From contig NC_083516.1 of the NCBI RefSeq assembly GCF_032362555.1, forward strand, positions 3,063,001-3,127,000: a stretch of 64,000 bases of DNA. Reading direction: 5' to 3'. The translations under genes and the position numbers were made by a program. A model generated the notes under the pieces. That model was given only the letters and a program-made list of their open reading frames with translations. It was not told the origin of the DNA and searched no databases. This DNA comes from Amyelois transitella. Lineage: Eukaryota > Arthropoda > Insecta > Lepidoptera > Pyralidae. How positions within the stretch are numbered: position 1 is the stretch's first letter; the number at the start of each line of letters is the position of its first letter. Below, piece by piece: positions 35,634 through 47,600 of this stretch.

Positions 35634-38600
35634 ATGGCAGATTTTCTAGAGTCCGAGGCAGAGGAAAGCGACGTAAGTAGAGCATTTTACATATTCATAT
35701 GAATGTCCAACAGTTGTGATTATTTACTTACGAATTATCATTTGGTAGGCATTTTACACTTACATTCATACAAATCACGATTTCAGGTTGATTCTGAGGA
35801 AGACGAGGGACCAACAGAACGTAAAAAGCCAAAGCGTAAAGCAGCGGTTCAAAGCGACGATGAGGATGAAGAGGAAGAAGGTATACCATACGAATTGTCC
35901 ACGTATATGATTCAAACCACGTTAATGATGGCAATTACTTTGTAAACATCCTGGTATTGTTTAATTTGAATCTCATTTGAGCTTGACAGAACCTAAATCA
36001 ACTCTTTCATAAATAACCTCAATTATACAATTTTGTTTTTTGACACACTTTCAGTGACAATAACTTATTAATCTAATTTCAGACGACGAAGAACGCCTCC
36101 GGGAGGAGTTAAAGGATTTGATAGATGATGCCCCAATAGAAGACTCTGGAAGCGATGGAGAGGACTCAGATGCTAGTGCAGGACCTAAAAAAAGAAAGAA
36201 AAGTGACGATGAATTAGATGATAGACTGGAAGATGAAGATTATGATCTCATAGAAGAAAATTTAGGTGTTAAAGTAGCAAGGGTAAGGTTGTGTTATTTG
36301 TTAATTATTCATACTTTTACCTACCATATACAGTTTTTAACAGAGCAATGAGAACATCTTGTAGGTCTTGTAGTCTTGTAGTAACCTTATTAGCAATTTA
36401 AATCTGCTTTAAACACTAAAAAAATAAATTACCCACTACACTTAAACTTCTTTGCAGTATAGTTGCCTTCTTTTCTCAGCAGTATATTGAATGCCTGGCA
36501 TATTTGTTTAGCGTGAGCGATGATTTGGCTCGACTGCCACCAAAGGGAAGATCTTCCGCCAGGCTAGGTGCTTATGCCTGGAGAACCGCGGCTCCGACAA
36601 TATTGTGTCGGAGGTTGTATTTATGCTCCAATTCATGAAATCTTTGTAATCACAATTAAGATTTCTTTGTCAATTTCTTCAATTGCATTCTTCGTCAATT
36701 TCTTCGCAATAATTGTCAAGGAAATATTTTTCTTTTTTATTTCCATCATATAGTATTTTAAATTTTATTATTTCTTTCCTCTTTGCTCTTTCCATCTCCC
36801 TAGTCTCCCTAGTGAAGAACGTAACTTTTTGCGATTATACTTCCTGCACTTGTTTACTTGAGGAACAACAAATCTTTCATAATCAGATTTTATTTTCTTA
36901 AGATTATAAAAAAGCAAAGATTATTTGCTGTTTATTCTTTTGTAAATCCTCTACAAAAATATTAATCAATGATCAGCTAGAAATTATGTAGTCTAAACAT
37001 TCATAAATCTTTTATGGTTGTCGAAATTGCAAATTACTTTTTTAGGTAGCTTTCTAATCTAACTATCAAATATTTTTAGTAATATTGTTATAGTATCATT
37101 TAAATATGTAAAGCAATCCACATTTATTGTGATGATGTTTTGAACAGAACAAATTCAAGCGTCTCCGACGTCTGGAGGATGATGACAGTGACAATGAAGG
37201 TGCCGATGACCCCGAGTTGGAGAGAGAGGTCATTGCTGAAAAGTTGTTTGTTGGCGGATCAGATGATGTAAGTGTTTATTTATTCTCATTCACTTCATTT
37301 AACAAACTTTATTTCCAAATAACAAATCACAAATACTTATAATCTTCCAATAGAAATGCTGTACGATAGGTGATACCAGGGATAAGTAATTATTTTAAGA
37401 TATTTGGAGAATCTGGACAAATTATACAGACGAAAAATTTTGTAACATTATTTATTTTTTTAATTAAATAAATTGTTCTTTTCCTAATACATACACTATA
37501 TTATGCCCTGCGTAAAGCTACATACATATAGTCACGTCCCTTACAGGTTAGACAGAGCCAACAGTCTTGAGAAGATTGATAGGTCAAATAGTGACAGGTT
37601 GCTTGCCTACAATCTACAAGAGGAATCCAAAGTTTATATTACATATTGGTAAATGAACATACCTAGATTTTAAGCCAGATAGTTCCCTCTACACTTAAAA
37701 GACTGATTATCTTCTCCAAAAGGAAAGTCTTTTGGTGATCATTTACTGAAAAGACATTCTTGTTTTCATATTAGGAAGATGAAAATCGTTCAGAGCCTGC
37801 GCCAGCCAGGGGAGATGTGGAATATGATGATGAGAATGAAGACATGGAGTCGGATGCTGATGATTTCATTGTTGATGATGATGGGCGGCCCATAGCAGAG
37901 CGTAAGAAGAAACGAAAGCCTATATTCACAGATGCGTAAGTATTCAGTCAATAAGTGATACCTCATGCAATTTTGAAAATAAATCTATTCTATTCTACAA
38001 TCTGTCACTTTTATGGATATGGTCCATAAAAGTGATAGATTGTAGAAGAGTATGTTTAAGTATGTCAGCTAGTAATAGGGAATGCAATCTCGTTCTCGCG
38101 AGATCTCGGCCTTTCTGAGCGAGATTAATATCGGAGGGAAAAAGGGCGAGATCTCGCGAGATTAACGAGATTGAAATCGAGTATAAAAGCATTTCGTGAA
38201 TAATTGCCTAAGATCTGTGGTTCCAACTAGCTGGTTGGCTGGCTGGCTGGTTGGCTGGCTGGTTTGCTGGTTATCTGGCCAACAAAATAAGAAGCCGTTT
38301 AGCAGACGATTCTTAGGACATTTTGTGCTTCTTACGGAGCTACTTTCAAAATAATCCGTAATAATAGCTTGTGATTTGAACTGAACAAATATTTAATTTA
38401 ATTGGTATATTTTGTTAATTAATCTATAATTTCTAATAGTCTGACTAATTGGTATATTTTGTTAATTAATCTATAATTTCTAATAGTCTGACTAATTGGT
38501 ATATTTTGTTAATTAATCTATAATTTCTAATAGTCTTACTAATTGGTATATTTTGCTTATTAATCTGTAATGGATCTCAAGAGTACATATAATGTTATTT

Positions 38601-41600
38601 AATTGATAATAATATCTCAATTTAGTAGTCAGCTTCAACTCAACTTAGATGATAAGTTTCCTTTTGTTTTTACTTCTCGTTGTTTTGTTTATTATAAGAG
38701 AACTGTTTTGAACTAAAATATTTTTGTTTGTTATTAGAAGAGAAGACTGGTTGATTTTGTATTTGTTTTTGATAGATACGTACGTCAAAGTTTTTTTCTT
38801 AAAAGTTTATTAAAAGATTAAAATTTTCAGACAGATACATCAAACAATATTCGATGAAAAAATGAATTTTATCTTACAATACCTATTTCTTATTTATTTT
38901 TCTAATTGCTAAAATATAGTCATTCAATCATTATTTGATAAAAAAAAAACACAACTGGCAATCTCGCGAGATCTCCAAATTGACGAGATCTCGCAATATT
39001 GTTATTTATAATTTAGGGCGAGATTGGGGCTCCAGCGAGATCTCGCGAGATTTGCATTCCCTAGTTGGTAACTTAACTATACTTATAAATATATTATGTC
39101 TTTGGCCGATCGATATATTGGCCAGATCATGATGTAGCTGGACATTTCTTGAACCGCCAGGTCAGGGTCAGGTTTTCAAACTAAGCAACTCTGACCTTCA
39201 CAGGGGAACCTAAACCCCTTATTAGGTTAACCTAACCTAAACCCCGTTTAGGTTCCACTGCACAGCACTTCACTACACACTTCCTCTCTGTATAATAATT
39301 CGTATTATTTTCAAGATTTTAGTTTAATTTTCATAACATGTTATACAGATCTCTACAAGAGGGTCAAGACATTTTTGGCGTAGACTTTGATTACGATGAA
39401 TTTGAGAAGTACGGCGAGGAGGACTATGAGGATGAAGACGATGAAGATCTTGACGAGTACATTGAGGAAGAAGATGAAGAAGGTAAGTTTATAAGGATGT
39501 TGTTTTTATATACATACTTTTTTGAGTGTTGCTGGTTGGATAGATAAGTGCAATATGATAACTAAGGTATATGCAAGTTCAAATAATATCTATTCACTTT
39601 TGCCTTGTATTTTCTTGTCTGCTGTATTTAATATTGTTTTTTATGCAAGCAAGTGCAAGCAAAGCCTTAATTAACGTTGTTGGTCATTTGTTACAGGCGA
39701 TAGAAGGCGAGCTAAGAAGGGTAAAGCAAAGAGGCCTAGCAAGAAGTCTATATTCGAAATTTATGAGCCAAGTGAGCTCAAGAGGAGCCACTTTACTGAC
39801 TTGGACAATGAGGTATGTGTTCTTGCTTAAAAATTTTTCATTACACATTTGCTACTTGAACCTTGCGACGAGTAGCTCTACTACTTTATAGAAATTCCAA
39901 GTAATAATAATGATTAAAGTTAAACGAAAAGTTGATGACAAACTAAATTTTCTTTAGATATAGCTCAATCTCTGTGACAGTAGGATAAAACAATAACTAT
40001 GAGTAGTTGCGAAATAGACAAACTATAAAATGTATACATTTGACATCTGCCACAGATATCTTAACTACATATATGTATCTAAACTTTACAGACATAACAT
40101 GCGATAAAACTTGTCAGCAATGTTAGTCATTATTTCAACAAATAAAACATGTTCTCTTTTACATTAAATATACAAACAATGTCAACAAAAACTGTCTGGT
40201 TTAGATCCGTAAAACGGACGTGCCCGAGAGGATGCAAATCCGCGAAGTTCCCATCACGCCGGTGGAAGAGGGCAGCACTGAGCTGGCGGACGAGGCCGAG
40301 TGGATCTACAAGCAGGCGTTCCTCAAGCCACCGGTGTCCAAAGCTGACTCGCAGGAAGCCAGGGAGAGGTCCCGCAGGTAATTGTTTTAACAAAAATTTA
40401 TTTATTCCTTGAATATGGTTATAATATACATAGGTCTTAATTATTACCAAATGCGTACTTGAGACTTCAAATGCCCTTCTTCCAATTAGTTCTGCGGCTT
40501 ACTGAATAAAAAATATGTGTAAAAGAGAGAGAGAAGATAATGTTTATTCTTCTCAAATCATGTCTTGCAGAGTCATATCATGAAGACAGAGTTAACAGTC
40601 TTGAAAAGACTCAATGGCCATGTTCAGCTGTATGGCTTGATGATGAAATTAAGATACAAATAGTGACAGGTTACAGGCCCATCGTCTCCAGAAGCTATTA
40701 TTATCCTTTCCCGTCGTGAATTGCTTTTTTTTGTATACAATTCGAAATTATTCGAAATGTTATTCAATTTACACAGAGGTTCGAGCACAATAACTAAGAT
40801 TCGCCAAGCGTTGGACTTCATGAGGAACCAGACTTTGGAAGTCCCGTTCATAGCATTCTACCGCAAGGAGTACGTTCAGCCTGAGCTCAATATCAACGAC
40901 TTGTGGAAGGTGTACAAGTATGATGCCAAGGTGAGTCAAGTTATTTCAAGGTGCTAATGCTGCTACTTTAGGAATAACCAGACATTTGTAAAAGTAAAAC
41001 ATCAAGCCATTGAAAGGTGGTATTTCTATAACATTTTCTGCACGTTTATAGCCTCCAGGAGTGCCTGCAGCCCCAGGTCTATGAATGTGAATGTGAGGTG
41101 GTGACTCTTGAGCCGATGATTTACATCATAGATAACACCTCACGCCTCTTTCCCGGAGGGCAAAGACTTCATCATTCCACATATATATGGTTAGCTCCAA
41201 GTTAGTTCAGAACTTCTGTTATAAGATACTAGCTCAACAAATATATATAGAAATATCTAAGTGCCGTGTTCCCGGCACCAATACAAAAAAGAATAGGACC
41301 ACTCCATCTCTTTCCCGTGGATGTCGTAAAAGGCGACTAAGGGATAGGCTTACAAACTTGGGATTCTTTTCTAGGCGATGGGCTAGCAACCTGTCACTCT
41401 TTGAATTTCAATTCTATCATTAAGCCAAATAGCTGAATGTGGCCACTCACACTCAGTCTTTTCAAAACTGTTGGCTCTGTCTATCCCGCAAGGGATAAAG
41501 ACGTGACCATATGAATATCTAAGACCCCAGCCAGGAAAAAGTTTGATTTTGATAATTTTAAGTTCCATGGTTATCAATTTCGATTCTTATAACTTGGCTT

Positions 41601-44600
41601 ATTTACAGTGGTGTCAACTGAAACAGCGCAAAGAGAATCTGCTGAAACTACTGGAGAACATGAGGGATTACCAATTGGACAAGGTGATGCAAAACCCCGA
41701 TGCGCCCATTCCAGAGAACATGAGACTGATCAGAGACGAGGATATTGAGAGGTATGTTTTGTACTATAAATAGTAATGAGATTTTTTTTAGAAAGGACTT
41801 TCTCCTTTACTTTTATTTTTTGTTGTGTAATGTTTTAAATTGGAAGGGTGAGAAGAACGTACCTATACAATAAACTACTTACCTCTCCGAGAGAGAGGCG
41901 TGGTTTTATGTTTGTAAGTAAAATAGCAACAACCTCTCAGTATCGTGTTTACTTACTCGAATTTACTTCGGGACTAGCTCAATCTCTGTGTTTTTTGTGT
42001 TTTTTGTCCGGTATTTATTTGTTGCAGAATATAATTATAGTTGTTATTTTGTATTGTTAGCGCCGTCTTCCATGACAGTTCAGTATCGTATTTGATAAAA
42101 TCGTTCGAGTTTGACATTTGGAACAGAGATTGACTTCATAGCTAGCGAACCTTTTCGTTGAGTCAGTAGTTTGGTCAGGATGATTGACATGTCGAAGCAA
42201 GCGAACAAAGTTACTTTACATACGAGAACCGCCGGTGCCGGCCGAACTAGCTCTAGTTGAAAAACAAGCAATTAATACATGGTCAATTTCTATGGTTATC
42301 AGGTTGAAGAGTGTCCAAACACCGGAGGAACTCCGCGACGTTCACACTCACTTCCTGCTCTACTACTCCGGAGACCTTCCCGAGATGCAGAAAGTGCAGC
42401 GGGCCAAGGAGAAGAAGAAAGAGTTAGAGGAGAAGAAGTGAGTAGTTTTACAGTTTTAAACATCTCATTCCCCCTAAAAATAATATCTCATGACCTCCCT
42501 AGAGAGAGAGGAGCATGGGGCACGCCTTTTAAGTCAGAATTTTACTCGAAGCGGCTCCTGTGTGACCTTCATAACCTTTGGAACTTAACCATACTGGATC
42601 ATGGTAAATGCTGCACTAAATGAATGTACCTATTCCCACTTTTTACGACATCCATGGGAAACGAATCCTATTTTAAACTGGTGGCAACTTTTCTATATAT
42701 TTTTGCAGTGTAGTCCTTGGTACTCGTTACCGAAATTTTAGAATAGCATCATACAGTTGAACTGGGTCCCAGCAATAAGCTACATACAAAAGCTGTAAAA
42801 TACATACCAAATCAAAAAACATCTCAGTCTGTTTAAATTTAAAGCAATATTTTTGAATCATCAAATACTTGGCGTCCGTTTAATTATATGTGACAGTACG
42901 TTCCATTTCACGGGAAACGTTATCTTATTCCTAACCCGGTTTGAGGTTATTGTTTTGCACTAAGTGAAATTCCATACTGCTAAATATGTATGTATCTGAA
43001 TAATACATTGTTTCTCCAGGAAATTGGCTCGCGAGGAAGCGGAGAAGAACGGTGAAGATCCCGAGGAAGCCGCTGCGGAGGTGGAAGCTCGCGCCACCGA
43101 GGAAGAGGAGCCCACTGACGTCAAATACGCCGTGAGATCGGGCCGATACGAGCTGTGTAGGAAAGCGGGCATCGGTGAGTCGGATTCTTATTAATTTACT
43201 AGCTGTTGCCCGCGAATACGTTCACTGAAAATTCCAATGAAAAAACTTTCCCACTCCATTGCCAACTTAAAAGAGGTGGGGGTATTAATATTACATATTA
43301 TTCACCAGATTTAAAGTTGGAGCTGGACAAATAGATATACCAAAACCGCATTTTAATCCGATCAATAGTTATTGCGTGATGCGATGACAGGTTATATGCC
43401 CTACATGTCAAATTTCAAATCTTTAGACCTCAGCAGTTTGGGCTGTCCATTGATATTTTAAGAAATATTCCGGAAATATACATATGTGTGCTTTCCATGC
43501 ATTGTGACCAAGTTTATTCTTGTTCACCAGAACCTTTGGTGAAGAAGTTCGGTCTGACCCCCGAGCAGTTCGCGGAGAACGTCCGAGACAACTACCAGCG
43601 ACACGAGGTGGAACAGCAGCCCGTGCCGCCCTTGGAGGCAGCCGCTGAATATGTAAGTAATTACAATATTTAAGATGATGATGATGGCAAGATACATTTT
43701 GTTTTTGTTTTTATTTTAAGTTTAATGTTCTTGTAATAAGGTTTTTTTTATTGAGTTTTCATTCGGTTTGATTCAGCAGTAGATTACGCTATTTCGCGCC
43801 GTCGAAAATTGCCGATGCGACTTTTGTGAAAAGTGGTACTGCACTACTTCAAGGTAACCTACTGCACGTAGGTTACCTTGAAAATCTGACTCCAGCATTG
43901 GCCACTTAAACTTACGATATTTATATAAAAAAGAAAGAATAATAAAGATAATGTTTTTATACAGGTCTATACATGAAACAGACTAATTTTGAGTGAGTGG
44001 CTTTGTCATCGTCAGCCCGAACCGCTACTGTATCTAGAGTTTTTTATATAGTCTAAAAAGTCTAAGAGAGAGTTTCTCTAAATTTCCGAGGAAACGGACA
44101 TTATCGGTATCGGTTTTAATATTATAATTAACTTTTTGGCGCGGGCAGAACCGAGGCTGTTCATTTGTTCTATATTTGAATGATCGCTATTGCCCCAGAT
44201 GAGCAAGACCGGTTCGTGCGAGGAGGTGGTGCGGCGCGCGGTGTACATGTGCGGCGTGCAGCTGGCGCACGAGCCGCAGCTGCGCGCGTCGCTGCGGGAC
44301 GCGCTGCGCGAGCGCGCCACGCTGCGCGTGCGCCCCACGCCGCGCGGCCTCAAGGAGATCGACGAGAACCACCCCTGCTTCAGGTACACGCCAGTACAGC
44401 CCTCTCTGACTGCCCGCCCCGTCAACATGAGGCCCACACCCAGAGGCATGACACCATGTCTGCTTCACAGACACTTAAATAGCTCTCTCTCTCCCCACCT
44501 CCTTCACCATCTCTCCAATAAAAAAATAAAGTTTCGCAATTTTACTGTAATGTTGATTGTGTGCATTGTTACGGATATTTTTTTATAACGAAAAAAAAAA

Positions 44601-47600
44601 AACAGTTACAATCAATGAGATATTATCAAATGTGCCTTTTATACTGTTTCTTTTCTTAGAAATTTCTAAATATTTATTCAACTTTCAGTCTAAAATACTT
44701 GAAGAAGAAACCTGTCCGCGACCTGACCGGCGACCAGTATCTGAAACTGACTATGGCGGTAGAAGACAAACTGCTGGAAATGAGCATCAGCGAGAACATA
44801 GAGGGCAACACCGGCCCCAGCTACCTGGAGGAGCTCAAACAACTTTATCAGAAGGTAAGCCCACTTCACATCCCATCACCACTTATAAATAACTATATAT
44901 GGGACAATACACAGATTGACTTACCATCAAGCTAAGTTCAAAACTTGTGTCATAAGATACTAACTCAACAATACTATATTTCATAATAAATACTTATGTA
45001 AATAACGTCCAAGACACAGGTTAATTAAAAATAATCTCAAGTTTGTAGCTGCATTAAATTAACTTTAACTTTGTTTAACAGGACGAGTTCGCGTCAACTG
45101 TTCAAGCCTGGAACGAGTTGAGGGCTGAAGCGGTGACCATAGCGCTCACCAAGTTTGTGATGCCCGAGCTGAGGAGGGAACTCAATGCTGTGCTGCTGCA
45201 GGAGTCTAAGGAATATGTACTCAAGTATGTGGTTTTTTTTCTTATTTATAGCCTTGAAACTGTTGACCACCTAACATATCTTTAATTCTTGGGAATGTAA
45301 ATAATCATTGGGGCTCAAGTCAAGGCTGTAGGAAGGATATCTATCAACTCCACGTTTTGTATTTTACTTATTTAACTTTCAAAATTGGAATTGTGTTTTG
45401 AATAATATTACATTTCATACAACAAAGAGGTTTAAGTATAATTAATTCCTAAGTATTCTATTCCCGATTTTTACAGTGTGGCCCTCGTATTACTGTCAAT
45501 AATTGAATCGAGACCTTGATGCTAAAATTAATAATATTTTTTGAATTAAAGGTGTATGATATAAATACTTTAATTTTGAAAATGCATCATGCAGACATTC
45601 CGGGAGACTGCAAAAATTCAATGTAATGCGAAGTGCGTAGAATGCGAAGTGGTAAACCGATGTGAAGATCGTATTTTTTCTTTTTTAAATCCAGATGCTG
45701 CCGGCGAAAACTGTACGACTGGCTGAAGGTGGCGCCTTACGAGTCACGTGTCTCCGACGACGATGACGAGGAATGGGACGCTTCGAATGGTACGTATTAC
45801 TACATACTTACCTACATAAAATCACCCCTCTTTCACACACAGTCTTGGTTAATTAGATTTTATCTGTCGCAATCGTTCTGAATCTCATGTCATTTGCATC
45901 TTTTATTTATATAATAATTTGAGTGCGTTTGACCTCAGTCAGCCTCTGGTAAGCAAGATGAGGCCTGAGGTGATGCTCGCAAACTCAAATAAATCCCCAA
46001 GTTGTATGTGTACTCGGAAAGGGGATTCGGGGAGGGAATTCCAAATTACAGCGATTCGCATGATAAAAGATTTGGCTAATTGTAATGTGCGAAGAGTGAG
46101 GATATCGTACGAGTGGAATCCCTGCTCACTGCGCCAGCGCAACCTGTATTCCAGGTCTTAACAAAGTATTAAAATAAAACTAATTTTCAGGTCTCCGCGT
46201 GCTGTCCATCGCGTACGTGCCCGACCGCCAGCACTCCGCGTTCGCGTGCGTGATAGCGGGCGGCGGCGAAGTGGCCGACCACCTGCGGCTGCCCCACCTG
46301 CTGTGCCGCCGCAACGCCTGGGACGCCGCCGAGCGGCAGAACAAGCAGGCCGACCTCACCGCGCTCAGGAGGTAGCTCTCATGTGTATCTAGCTGATATC
46401 CTCACTCTACACTCGATACTGGCGAAGTGGCCGACCACCTGCGGCTGCCCCACCTGCTGTGCCGCCGCAACGCCTGGGACGCCGCCGAGCGGCAGAACAA
46501 GCAGGCCGACCTCACCGCGCTCAGGAGGTAGCTCTCATGTGTATCTAGCTGATATCCTCACTCTACACTCGATACTGGCGAAGTGGCCGACCACCTGCGG
46601 CTGCCCCACCTGCTGTGCCGCCGCAACGCCTGGGACGCCGCCGAGCGGCAGAACAAGCAGGCCGACCTCACCGCGCTCAGGAGGTAGCTCTCATGTGTAT
46701 CTAGCTGATATCCTCACTCTACACTCGATACTGGCGAAGTGGCCGACCACCTGCGGCTGCCCCACCTGCTGTGCCGCCGCAACGCCTGGGACGCCGCCGA
46801 GCGGCAGAACAAGCAGGCCGACCTCACCGCGCTCAGGAGGTAGCTCTCATGTGTATCTAGCTGATATCCTCACTCTACACTCGATACTGGCGAAGTGGCC
46901 GACCACCTGCGGCTGCCCCACCTGCTGTGCCGCCGCAACGCCTGGGACGCCGCCGAGCGGCAGAACAAGCAGGCCGACCTCACCGCGCTCAGGAGGTAGC
47001 TCTCATGTGTATCTAGCTGATATCCTCACTCTACACTCGATACTGGCGAAGTGGCCGACCACCTGCGGCTGCCCCACCTGCTGTGCCGCCGCAACGCCTG
47101 GGACGCCGCCGAGCGGCAGAACAAGCAGGCCGACCTCACCGCGCTCAGGAGGTAGCTCTCATGTGTATCTAGCTGATATCCTCACTCTACACTCGATACT
47201 GGCGAAGTGGCCGACCACCTGCGGCTGCCCCACCTGCTGTGCCGCCGCAACGCCTGGGACGCCGCCGAGCGGCAGAACAAGCAGGCCGACCTCACCGCGC
47301 TCAGGAGGTAGCTCTCATGTGTATCTAGCTGATATCCTCACTCTACACTCGATACTGGCGAAGTGGCCGACCACCTGCGGCTGCCCCACCTGCTGTGCCG
47401 CCGCAACGCCTGGGACGCCGCCGAGCGGCAGAACAAGCAGGCCGACCTCACCGCGCTCAGGAGGTAGCTCTCATGTGTATCTAGCTGATATCCTCACTCT
47501 ACACTCGATACTGGCGAAGTGGCCGACCACCTGCGGCTGCCCCACCTGCTGTGCCGCCGCAACGCCTGGGACGCCGCCGAGCGGCAGAACAAGCAGGCCG

